From NCBI GenBank assembly GCA_019054805.1, contig JAHQIY010000012.1:930001-994000 (forward strand): a stretch of 64,000 bases of DNA, given 5' to 3'. Origin of the DNA: Brachionus manjavacas (lineage: Eukaryota; Rotifera; Eurotatoria; Ploima; Brachionidae). The position numbers and the translations under genes were made by a program. The notes under the pieces were generated by a model, which did no database searches, had not been told where the DNA came from, and saw only the letters and a list, made by a program, of their open reading frames with translations. Shown piece by piece: positions 11,543-20,825 of the stretch (position 1 is the stretch's first letter; the number at the start of each line of letters is the position of its first letter).

Positions 11543-12297
11543 TTTTTAATAAAAATAACCCGAACAAAAAGTCTTTTTATAGATAGTTTATTTTTTTTAT
11601 CGTCTCAATCTTTATTGTTCATTTTTAGACATAAAATTTAAAATAAATAAATTTTTTTTTGCTAGCTCAAAAAAAATTTTGGAGTTTTTTCAACATTTTT
11701 TAGTAAAAATAACCCGAACAAAAAGTCTTTTTATAGATAGTTTATTTTTTTTATCGTCTCAATCTTTATTGTTCATTTTTAGACATAAAATTTAAAATAA
11801 ATAAATTTTTTTTTCTAAGCGATTTTATTATACTTCTCAATTTTTAAGAGTTCTATTTTAGATTTAATCAAAATATTAGCTCAAATATTTATTTTATCAC
11901 TAAAATATTAAAATACACTTTCAAAATTTCTAAAACAGAAAATTTTTATTAAAATGTTGAAAAAACTCCAAAATTTTTTTTGAGCTAGCAAAAAAAAATT
12001 TATTTATTTTAAATTTTATGTCTAAAAATGAACAATAAAGATTGAGACGATAAAAAAAATAAACTATCTATAAAAAGACTTTTTGTTCGGGTTATTTTTA
12101 CTAAAAAATGTTGAAAAAACTCCAAAATTTTTTTTGAGCTAGCAAAAAAAAATTTATTTATTTTAAATTTTATGTCTAAAAATGAACAATAAAGATTGAG
12201 ACGATAAAAAAAATAAACTATCTATAAAAAGACTTTTTGTTCGGGTTATTTTTATTAAAAAATGTTGAAAAAACTCCAAAATTTTTTTTTGCTAGCT
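11507..12297. repeat. 154-bp tandem repeats carrying decoy leader starts
   Basis: In each arm of the palindrome a 154-bp unit is tandemly repeated (left arm about 11507-11812, right arm about 11992-12297), and a partial third unit reaches into the spacer on the right. Start codons recur at the same period on the plus strand: 11954, 12108 and 12262. Only the copy at 12262 reads through into a signal peptide. In the other two, one T is missing from the T-run and the frame ends in TGA after nine codons. The left arm has the mirror pair (11542 functional, 11696 decoy). Confidence 0.85.
11813..11991. promoter_or_regulatory. candidate bidirectional promoter spacer
   Basis: The only non-palindromic DNA between the two head-to-head genes. 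Whatever starts transcription of both must lie here or in the duplicated arms. I see no certain TATA or initiator, and spliced-leader addition could obscure the true start. Confidence 0.3.
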
Positions 12298-14847
12298 CTC
12301 TTAAGTAAGATGAAAAATGAAAAAAAGTGAGATACAAACAGATTAGCCTAATACTTTGACCAAAAGATTTTTGTGTATCGGAAGCAATCCAATGGAACCA
12401 TGATACAAACAACAACCTTTACTGGGCCATGGGCTGCGATTTTCAAGAGAACAATTTGAAGAATGAACGAATGAAAGGAGAAAACTGCGGACCAACTTGT
12501 GCATCAACACCCGGCTGTACTCATTTTACGTGGACCAATTACCAAGATGGGACATGTTGGATGAAACGAAACTCTGTTTCTAAACAAAATGCGTTAACTG
12601 TTAGCGATTCTAGTGTTGTTTGTGGTGTAATTAATCAAAGAGGTAAGTTTTTTTTTATGTTAGGATCCGTACAAGCGGACACTTTACCGGCCAAAATTTA
12701 GAAAAAAATAATTAAAATGATAAAAAAAGTAAAAAATAATTCGCTTAATTTATTTTAAAAAGTTTGTAAAATTAAGATTTTTTTTCAATTTTTACCAAAA
12801 AAATTTAGTGACCGAGCGCCAGCCACCTGGCTGACCTGCCAATGACCGCAAAAACCGTCCGTGTATTGGACCGGTTTGTCTTGACCGTATCCAACACTGG
12901 TTTTTTTATTTTCAACTGAATAATATTCAGTGATTATTACAGGATTTAAAAAAAAAATGGTTCAACATTAGAAATTATCAATAATTAGTGATATTTAGAA
13001 CAAATAATTTTAGAAAATAGAGAATCTTTTAGATTGCATAATATATGATGGGTTTGAACAATTTTAAAAAGATTTTGATGTTTAAAAAAAATTTTTTGGG
13101 TAAAAAATAATTTATCTAATAATTATCCAGCAATTAGTATATAATTTTCTTTAATTAATTAAAAACCGGATAACTACCATGTGAGACTCGCCTTGCTCAG
13201 CGCATATTTCTATTTTGCTTTTTGGAAGTTATCGGTTTAATGAAATTATTGTGGTAACTTTTATTTTTATTGTCATCGAAATCGCTGAATAATTATTTTC
13301 CGGAATAATTTAAAACAATATTTTGATTTCTAGAAATGATAATTATAATTTAGTCATTTCTTATCAAAAGTTAATTAATATATTAAATTTTGATTTTTCA
13401 ATTTTTATTTAAATTTTACAGTACCTAAAAAAAAAGAATGAATCACGAATTTTTTCAATTCAATAAAACTCATTTTAATTTAGATGTTTCATTTTAAAAT
13501 TTATATTTAAAAATATCTTCTATATTTAAAAAAAATTAAAATAGATGACAACAATAATAATGGAAATGATAATAGCGGTGTGAAATGGAACTATGAATCA
13601 AATTCGAAATTAAATTGGGCTCTTGATTGTGACTGGCAAGAGAACAATCTAAAAAATCAAAGACTTAGCTCAGATCAATGTGGACCCGAATGTGGTCGTA
13701 CACCTGGATGCACTCATTTTACATGGAGTGATTATCTAGGCGGAACTTGCTGGATGAAACAAGGCTCTGTAAGCAAAAGCAATGTTTTGTCTAAGCCAAA
13801 CTCTGGTCTTGTGTGCGGTATAATGGATTGGGAAGGTTTTTCTTTTAATTTACAAAAAAAAAGAATAATCTATTCAAATTTTAGGAGAAGATAGCACAAA
13901 CACTGGTGGGGGTGACAGCAATTTTTTTCCTGGAAACAAAATTAAACAAGGCTTGGCTTTTGACAATATTTTCAGTGACAATGATTACAACAATTATGAC
14001 TACATTTCAATTTGGATTAATTCACCGAGAAGCGAAGATTCCAAAAACACAGACTTTAACCCATATTGGCATGGTGAAATGATAAAAAAATGCAAACAGC
14101 TAAATAAGATACCATTGTTTTACGCATATGTGATTGCGTTTGAGGCGAGATCTAAATTTAACTATCAAGACTGTGATGTTCATCCAACTAATAATTTATG
14201 TGTAAATGGTGCTAATTTTTTGCGAAGTCATCGAGACCACATTGTAAGCAGATATGATCATCATGCAAGAGAATTTGCCAGATCTATGGAAGATAGAAAC
14301 GCTCATTGCATATTTTTGATAGAACCCGATTTTTGGCAATACTATGGAGACAGAAAACAGCAAGGTGGCACGTTATCTGGATCGTACATGAGATCCCTAT
14401 ATGATGACTTTGCTAGAAGTATCAAGAAACATTTACCAAATGCCAAAATTTCATGGGACTTAAGTGCATGGGTTGGGTATTCTGGCATGAGTGAGTGGTG
14501 GGCGTTTTTTAAATCATCACCTTATGTCGACTTTGTTCACACAAGCGGTGGTCAAGGAAAAGCTGGTTCCAGTGAGTACAAACCAGGAGAACTAAAGTGG
14601 TCGGACTTTTCGAGAATAACTGGAAAAAAAATAATCGCTGACTGCGGTATTTTAATTTTAATCGAAAAATTTAAATGTTTAAATAAAGATTTTAGGATAT
14701 GGAATCGGAGGTGGTTCTAGTGATAATTGCAAACACTGGACATACAACAACAAGGCTAGTAGAATTAGAGATGGAGTTGTGGCTTTGACTGGTGCTCAAG
14801 GAGCCAAATACAATCCACCTGACTTAAACAGGTTGTCTCTGAATTAG
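12262..14847 (+). CDS. secreted PAN-PAN-glycosidase-like protein (5 exons)
   Basis: Exons 12262-12304, 12367-12642, 13545-13835, 13885-14646 and 14696-14847; total 1524 nt, 507 residues; every intron GT..AG, phase 1 (62, 902, 49, 49 bp). The signal peptide and two PAN/apple-like domains are nearly identical to those of the GH17 gene on the other strand. From about residue 215 a different, about 290-residue domain follows, probably a TIM-barrel hydrolase: YVIAFEARS, LIEPDFW, then ISWDLSAWVGYSGMSEWW and KIIADCGYGIGGG. The EPD motif and the preceding DCD resemble GH6 cellulases, but I cannot place the family with confidence; GH26-like or another clan is possible. The second PAN exon has Asn/Gly-rich flanks. 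Likely secreted, acting on a wall or storage polysaccharide together with the GH17 partner. Confidence 0.8.
12658..12900. repeat. possible small TIR element in intron 2
   Basis: A GC-richer insert in intron 2 of the right-hand gene. Its ends, GTTAGGATCCGTACAAG at 12659 and CTTGACCGTATCCAAC near 12880, are imperfect inverted repeats. This would partly explain why this intron has no similarity to the corresponding intron of the GH17 gene. Confidence 0.35.
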
Positions 14848-15055
14848 AATAATTATAAGTTTAAAAAAATTAAAGATGATTTTAAATCAAAATTTAGTAT
14901 GAATAAAATTTAGAAATTTTGTTAGTGAACCAATTTTTAATCTGAACAAGAACCTAATGGGATATAAAATTAAGAACGATTTCAACAGTTAGTCTCAAAC
15001 TTTTATTTTCTTAAACATTAAATCAAATTTATTGATCAGGAAAAATGAAGAAATT
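14848..15055. other. intergenic, 3' flank of PAN-glycosidase gene
   Basis: AT-rich downstream sequence with no gene recognised. Confidence 0.4.
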
Positions 15056-15115
15056 TTAAGGTAGCAATTACACAAAGGAGTTGGATATTCGAAAAATCTT
15101 GATTCAAAACCTTCA
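15056..15115 (+). repeat. tRNA-derived SINE fragment, copy 1
   Basis: Contains an A-box-like TAGCAATTACACAAAGG at 15062-15078 and a B-box-like TTGATTCAAAACC at 15099-15112, about 51 bp overall, which is the tRNA promoter spacing. A second copy at 25931-25990 shares these boxes and the preceding AAGAAATTTT text. No complete tRNA cloverleaf, so a SINE head rather than a tRNA gene. Confidence 0.5.
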
Positions 15116-15479
15116 AGTAATAATTTCCTCTAAAATATGCAAATTGTTACTTAATGTTGTCAATTTTCCAAAAAAATTCTGATAGAATTTAGTTCGATTG
15201 ATTATATGAGAATTTAATTAAATAGAATCAATTTTAAACAATAAAATAATATTGTAGCAAATTAGTAATAACTTTATTTATTCTATATTGCAAGTTTATT
15301 TTTAAGCTGGTTTTATAATAATAATAAAATAAAAGCTAGAGCAAGACTAGCTTGCGGAGATGGCCTACTAGGTGGTCACCTATGGAAGCTCTTTGCTCAT
15401 AACACAAATTAAAATGCTGACTGATGAAATACAGTTTAATCTTAAGTCAATTAAAAGTTAAGACTTAATTTTAAATGTG
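15116..15479. other. repeat-derived AT-rich spacer
   Basis: 15310-15410 contains an ATA-rich microsatellite followed by a GC-richer stretch (AGCTAGAGCAAGACTAGC) with hairpin character, probably the 3' end of a LINE or SINE. No gene. Confidence 0.3.
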
Positions 15480-17060
15480 AGTAGAAAATTTCAAGTTACG
15501 AAAGAACGTGACTCCCAGAACGCGCCATGTTGCAGAGTGGATAGGTCACTGGTGCTGCGTATTGTGACAATTAGTTTACTGTCATCAGCAAATAGTTTGA
15601 CTAGATGGGCAAATTGTTGATTAAGATAACGGATCTTGAGGTGCCCCACTCGAAACATCGATCCAGTCAGCAATGTGGTTACCCATCACTACACGCTGCT
15701 TCCTCCTTGACAAGAAGTCGCTGCCTCTATTAACAGAACCCGCAGGCAAACAGTTTGGCTCTTAATGACGCATGGCAGGCTCTGTCAAAGGCCTTTGCAA
15801 AGTCGAGGAAGGCTACTAGGACGTGGAAAACCCTATCGATGCCATCGCTTATGCGATCAACCGTCTCCAATAAATTCGTGACTACTGGCTTCCTCAGGAC
15901 AAAACCGTGTTGTTCCGGAACGATTGCTTTGTTGCTGTAGAAGTAATTCATCATGACGTCTCTTACCATACGCTCCATCAACTTGCAGGAGATTGACGTC
16001 AAGGAGATAGAACTGTTGCTACCAGAGGCACTCCTGCTACCTTTCTTGAAGATTGGGTTGATCTGAGCGAGTCTCAAAGCATCTAGGATCCTACAACTGG
16101 ATTAAGAACTCGTGAAAATAGAGCCGAGAATCTCCGAAAAGACAAAGGCCCAACTTTTGACAACCTACTGGTGGATACCGTCCATGTCGGGCGATTCCCT
16201 ATGATAAAGACGCAGTATGTACTTGCGGGCGTTGGCGGGCGAGAAGTCGACATCCACGTAATGCTGAAAACTTGCCGGATAGGCTGAGCAGGACATGGTA
16301 GGCGAGGGATGAAGACACTGCCAAATTAGACATTGAGAATGTTCATGATCATGTCACCATTAGTGTGGAAGGCGCCATGACAGTCGAGCAGGCCTTTAAT
16401 GATGTCTCTGCATTGCTTCTGGCTGTTTATATAATTGTAGAGAAGCTTTGAATGAAGCTTATTTGCCTTGAAAATAGATGCTTCAAACTTACAGCTAGTT
16501 TGACCTGTTTACAGATCGTTTCTCGAAGGTTCCTGGCGTTGCGTAGTGTCGTTTGATTGCTGGATTCCTCATTGAACTCCACCACGATCATATCGTGCTC
16601 CTTTTCAGACTGGTTTTCGTTTTTCCTGTTGCTCTTAATGCGTTTAACGGCTTTGCTCCTATCTTATTTCAGAGCTTTCAATACCGCCTCCACCTTTTCT
16701 TTATCTTTCTCCTCATCTCTGACGCCAACTCCTGATACCACTACATTGTTTTCTATCCTTACCTTCTCGTAAATCATATTGTTGACACTGGTTATGAGTG
16801 CCCTCGTCTGTTCACTCTGTTTCTGTTGCCGTTGACAATGGCACTCCACGAAACTTCCATGCCACCAGTCAAGCTTATCTTTGCATCAGCTCACTCGGCT
16901 TGTATTGCTTCGATTGGACTGGTCCCTAACAAACGTCACCAGTGCCATAATGTACTTGTGCATTTTCTCTCTGATTGCGCCAACCTGATCATTGGCCATG
17001 GACACCCAGTCCACCTCTAGAACCTTAAGTGCTTCGTTCATTTGGTCAATAGAAGTAGAC
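15480..17060 (-). mobile_element. decayed CR1/Jockey-type LINE
   Basis: Reading on the minus strand from 17060 down. 16849-16664 encodes an ORF1-like stretch (VRIENNVVVSGV followed by an acidic run). 16077-15730 encodes RT fingers/palm (IFKKGSRS, LTSISCKLMERMVRD, VPEQHGFV, FLDFAKAFDRACH). 15673-15491 has the catalytic LFADDSKL block. Frames are interrupted by stops and small deletions, so the copy is dead. The same family recurs at 48393-48991 (IRSTNDLSTLQHDL matches IRSTSDLSTLQH here). Confidence 0.75.
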
Positions 17061-17599
17061 GCAGTACCCGATTTATTACTAGGTAATCTTTAATAGATTT
17101 AGTAGAACGAAATATTTGAGTTCTAAGAGTGACTGGCTTGAAAGGGTTATAACTCCATCAGGCATTAATGTTTTATCTAATTCAAAAAGAATATTTAAAT
17201 AACATTAACAATATTATTTATTTAAATTTTTTCTTATTTCGGTTTGTCCTTTCCTTCTAAATTTATCAAGTTATAAGGAACATCAGTACATATAGTGCAC
17301 TTTCATTTGAATTACAAGAAATTGACGTTTACAAAATTGTTAATATTTTTGCTGGGGAAAAGAAAGATTACTTGAATTTTTTAAAATATTTAATTTAATT
17401 TTTTTTAATTAGTTAAATTTTTCCAATGAGTTTAATTTTTTGCTCTACTATGTTTTGAATTTTGTAAAATAAAAAACATTTTTTTGTTATAAAGCCCTCC
17501 TCAACGCACTAATTTTATCCTCTCTTCTTTGGTCTTGAAGTTCGCCACACCATTTTTATCCTTCTAGCTCCGTCAGTGCATACCAAGCCCGAATTAGAC
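17061..17599. other. possible LTR region, otherwise unassigned
   Basis: Precedes a primer-binding-like site, so its 3' part may be a 5' LTR ending near 17610 in TTACA. I cannot define the LTR start, and I see no second copy in the window. Confidence 0.3.
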
Positions 17600-17607
17600 G
17601 CAAAATT

Positions 17608-17880
17608 ACATCTGGCGACGAGGATAAAAAGCCCTACAAGACAAATAAAGGTTCTTCCTCGTGTCAGTAATGTTTTCAGTTCGTGCAACGACTACTTGAT
17701 GAGTGTCAGTTAGTGCCTTGGAAAAATAATAGTCTATGGCTGATCCCAGTTATTGATGATCCGGCAGTGGTCACAATGGTCGACAGCTCGCATTATAAAA
17801 GCTGGGAAAGATGTGATAAAATGACATATTTGATCACTGGTAAGCTGATTAATTTAACCATTAGCGTTTAAGTTAAAAGG
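17608..17880 (+). mobile_element. LTR-retrotransposon 5' remnant: primer site and gag-like frame
   Basis: TGGCGACGAGGAT at 17613-17625 is complementary to the 3' end (including CCA) of a eukaryotic tRNA-Ser as I remember it, which is how retrotransposon primer-binding sites look, and it sits 2 bp after a CA-ended segment. A frame from about 17683 to 17871 follows: LVPWKNNSLWLIPVIDDPAV, then KSWERCDKMTYLI, similar in style to copia/gypsy gag (the SW..CD.M block). The frame stops soon, so the copy is degenerate. The superfamily is undecided. Confidence 0.45.
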
Positions 17881-18065
17881 AGCAGAAATAGCTGCTCCAA
17901 AAGCTGCACGCTTTATGAAAAGATCGAAAAGACGGACTCAAGGGTACTTATATAAAAATTTGAGGATTAAAATTAAGACTTTAAATTTGGAAAATTTTAT
18001 TTTTTGAAATTTTTCATTTTTATCAAAAAGATCGTATTTTCTTTAAATTTTTTTTACATAATTAA

Positions 18066-18180
18066 TAACGGGTTTTGACTTGGTAATAGTTGCGGTGCAG
18101 TAGCCTCGTTGTGAGATCGAAACCGTTGCACAAAAAGGTACTGTAATGAGAGCCTCCCTATTATGGACTAGGAAAGAAAA
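18066..18180 (+). repeat. SINE-like sequence with B-box
   Basis: A GC-richer island with a B-box-like GAGATCGAAACC near 18112 and an imperfect A-box-like TTGGTAATAGTTGCGG near 18080. It could be a second SINE family or a decayed tRNA-related sequence. No clean cloverleaf. Confidence 0.35.
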
Positions 18181-18364
18181 GGGACGAAAATATTTTATTT
18201 ATTAATATAATTTGAGACAAAAATTTTGTTTTTATTTGCTTTTTTGTGATTTTTTAAATAGAATAAGGGGACAAAAACTTAAAAAATGGTGATTAAAATG
18301 ATATATGGTTGGATCAAAATAAATATTTTAATTCAAAATTTTTATTTAAATTTTCTAAAAGTGA

Positions 18365-19186
18365 TTAAAGTCCAAAAATATTCTTGATCTTTAGCTCATT
18401 AATTTTTCTTTCTTTTCTTCTCATGGCACATTCAATCTGCTTTTTACACATTTCAATGTCTTTTTCATTTTCCATTCGATGTAGCGCTTTATAATAGATG
18501 ATAATTGACTTGTTATAGTCTCTTAACTTAAAAAGACAAGCTGCCCACCACCACAAATAAAGATATTCATACTTAAAACCAACTGAAGACTTATAAAATG
18601 CCATATTAAACCGCTGTAATGCATCCTGGTACAATTTTTCTTTGAACAATTTCTTGCCTTTCTTGAACAGTAAAATTGACAGCTCATTGTCATCTTCATC
18701 CAAGCATTCATCGCTTTCAAATTCTTCCGCAGCACTCTGTCTTTCAATCAAAAGCATTCTTTTCTTGCCAAGCGTCGAACTTGGTCTACCAGTTGCATGA
18801 TTTAACAAATCCATTTCGTTATCGAAATATTCATCTTCATAAAAATTTACTTTTTTGGCAAAAAATTTCTGAGTAAATCTGTCGTCATTGAAGTGTTTAA
18901 CAAGCTTTTCTTTGGGTACCAACTCACCAGATTTTTTGTTGAAGAAAAAGTTTTTCACTTTTGAGTTTCTTTCGAAAAAGAAGACAAATTGAAGGCCATA
19001 AATATCAATTATGTCATCCATGTAGAAAAAATCGATCAAAAAGGACACTTGGATCAAATTGTCTCCTTCGAAACGAGAATAGCCAAAAATTTTATAGTCG
19101 CTCCCTTTGCAGATTGAGCTCAAGTGGTCCAAAGTAAACTGCTCGATCCGAGACAGCGATCGCAGCTTAGACTCTATTTCTTCCAT
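18365..19186 (-). CDS. TPR-repeat protein, function unknown
   Basis: A 273-residue intronless frame from ATG 19186. Residues 1-120 are a compact alpha/beta-looking region without a motif I recognise. An acidic linker (FESDECLDEDDNE) lies near 154-166. Residues about 168-245 form tetratricopeptide-like helices: ELSILLFKKGKKLFKEKLYQ, ALQRFNMAF, YLWWWAACLFKLRDYNKSII and YYKAL, the alternating W/L/A/Y pattern of two to three TPRs. A basic tail follows. TPRs usually mediate protein-protein contacts, and the TPR block recalls co-chaperone-type proteins, but no catalytic feature is seen. No signal peptide or membrane segment; probably cytoplasmic. Codon use and length look genuinely coding. The minus-strand poly(A) region is AT-rich with no clear signal. 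Confidence 0.7.
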   Translation of the reverse strand: MEEIESKLRSLSRIEQFTLDHLSSICKGSDYKIFGYSRFEGDNLIQVSFLIDFFYMDDIIDIYGLQFVFFFERNSKVKNFFFNKKSGELVPKEKLVKHFNDDRFTQKFFAKKVNFYEDEYFDNEMDLLNHATGRPSSTLGKKRMLLIERQSAAEEFESDECLDEDDNELSILLFKKGKKLFKEKLYQDALQRFNMAFYKSSVGFKYEYLYLWWWAACLFKLRDYNKSIIIYYKALHRMENEKDIEMCKKQIECAMRRKERKINELKIKNIFGL

Positions 19187-19730
19187 TAAATTTTAATTTC
19201 TCAAAACTGTGCGCCCGATTTTTTTTTTCAGAATAATAAAAACAAAGCTCATAGTTTGATTTTGTTAATTCCAAAGAAAAATATTTACAAAAATATTTGG
19301 TTTACCGTTCAGACTAATCTATTGTGTGTGAATATATTTGGCAACTTAACATTCTTAAAATGTGTTCGAAAAGAATAAAAATTATTCATTTTGTGTAAAG
19401 TCAGGTTCAACAATTAAAAAAATTGTCCAACATTGAGAAAAGGACATTAGCACATTGTCAAATTCGCATACAAAATGGAATTGTTGGTGTCATTTTTGTT
19501 GTAATGGCCTAAAAATTCATTTGATTCATTTATTAAAAATAGAAAAAAAATGATGTTCTCGGAAAAGGAAATTTTTATGGCTTATATTTTTTGTAGTAGA
19601 AAAAATATTTTTTTTTTATAGAAAAAATATTTTCGAAGAAAAGAAAAAAAAATTTGAAAAAAATATTTTTTTTTATAGAAAAATTATTTTTAAATATAGA
19701 AAAAATACTTAAGAAAATCGAAAAAAAATA
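19187..19730. other. AT-rich intergenic
   Basis: Nothing recognised. 19550-19730 is a purine-rich run of GAAAAAATA-type repeats. Confidence 0.4.
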
Positions 19731-19958
19731 TTAATTTTTTCTCGGTCTTCCTCTTTTACGTTTCGCGGTTTGACCGTTTTGATTTTCTAATAATTGATTA
19801 TTTCCGTCAATGCTCAATATTTGATTTGATGTTGTCGCTGATTGAGTTTGAATTGAAGGTTCGATATTGGCTTGTATTGATCTGAAAATTTGCACATTTA
19901 AAGGACCAGTCGAATTTCTCTCTAGAGCCGGTAGAGCCTTTTTTCGACGGCAAGGCAT
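19731..19958 (-). pseudogene. MULE transposase C-terminal tail (AT-hook)
   Basis: A 75-residue frame that starts RRKKALPALERNS and ends KRKRGRPRKN. The start matches the segment after the SWIM finger of the MULE transposase at 28937-29464 (GRPKKAPALTRNS), and the end is an AT-hook like the two at 29560-29646. Only the tail survives; it abuts a LINE fragment at about 19960. Confidence 0.6.
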
Positions 19959-19965
19959 AATTTTT

Positions 19966-20825
19966 TTTACAAATCGAGTGGCCCCATATTGGAACGCTTT
20001 ACCAGCTGAAGTTAAGAATCATTGGAATTAGAATGATTTTAAAAACAATTTTGACATTTATTCAAAAACTAATTTAAATTTTTTTAAAGCTAATTTAAAT
20101 TACATTATTTTAAAAACTAATTTAAATTTTTTTAAAGCTTTAATCTGCCATAGCTAAATACTATAGTACTTAGTTCCGCGGTTAAACCCATTGCAGATAA
20201 TTTGGGACTACCCGGTTATGTTATCAGTTGATAACATATTTTGTTATCAAACTGGTCACCTCCGGTTTTGTTATCATGTTGATAACAAAAAAATTTAATC
20301 AAAAAAATTTTAAATAAAATATTTTAATAATTTAGTTATCTTTTGAAAAATGGAGTTATCATTACAAAAAATTAGTTAACATTACAAAAGTTCAAAAAAA
20401 ATTTTTTTACAAAAAAATTTAAAAATGTAAAATTTAATCCAGTTTTTTTTTATGAGTGCGGGACAAATGCAATTTTAAGCCAAGAGGGCCTTCCATATAT
20501 TTCCCACAATCAGGAATTGCATTAATCATTATTGTTTTTGGTTTTGCAATTTCATGTGCTTTTCATGAATGAATTTAAATTTAAAATTTAAAATTTAAAA
20601 TGTTCAAAATTAAGTAAACTTAGTGTTATCATTTAGAATATTATGTTTTCATTTAAAATATAATGTTATCATTTAAAATTTAATGTTATGGTGTTTTTCT
20701 TGATAACATTTTTTGTTATCATGATAACAAAACCGGAGGTGACCAGTTTGATAACAAAATATGTTATCAGCTGATAACATAACCGGGTAGTCCCGATAAT
20801 TTAATAATTATAATAATAAAAAAAC
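19966..20825 (+). mobile_element. LINE 3' end interrupted by a DNA transposon
   Basis: 19975-20028 encodes the CR1-type C-terminal block TNRVAPYWNALPAEVKNHWN and a stop. The 3' UTR runs to 20203, is interrupted by the element at 20204-20794, and resumes with AATAATTATAATAATAAAA, a microsatellite tail. Confidence 0.6.
20204..20794. mobile_element. 591-bp non-autonomous TIR element with 8-bp TSD
   Basis: Long terminal inverted repeats of about 85 bp start GGGACTACCCGGTTATG (20204) and end with the complement (20794). They contain TTATCAG(T/C)TGATAA and a CCTCCGGTTTTGTTATCA block. An exact 8-bp duplication GATAATTT flanks it (20196-20203 and 20795-20802). The interior has no transposase but repeats TTATCATTTA(A/G)AAT. 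The 8-bp duplication suits hAT or P-type; the TIR start is not typical hAT, so the superfamily is open. Confidence 0.85.

Larger units (their letters stand above)
11160..12645. repeat. large inverted duplication (palindrome) joining two genes
   Basis: The plus strand 11160-11812 is the reverse complement of 11992-12645 (each position pair sums to 23,804). The arms are about 653 bp, with one difference noticed (an Ala/Thr codon in exon 2); the unique spacer is about 180 bp. Each arm carries exon 1, intron 1 and exon 2 of one of the two divergent PAN-glycosidase genes plus 154-bp tandem repeats. The match ends abruptly a few bases after the exon 2 splice donors. Confidence 0.93.

Noticed and set aside
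11389-12415. Two identical 65-codon frames, 11389-11586 (+) and 12218-12415 (-)
   Set aside because: They are antisense shadows of exon 1 and exon 2 in the two palindrome arms.
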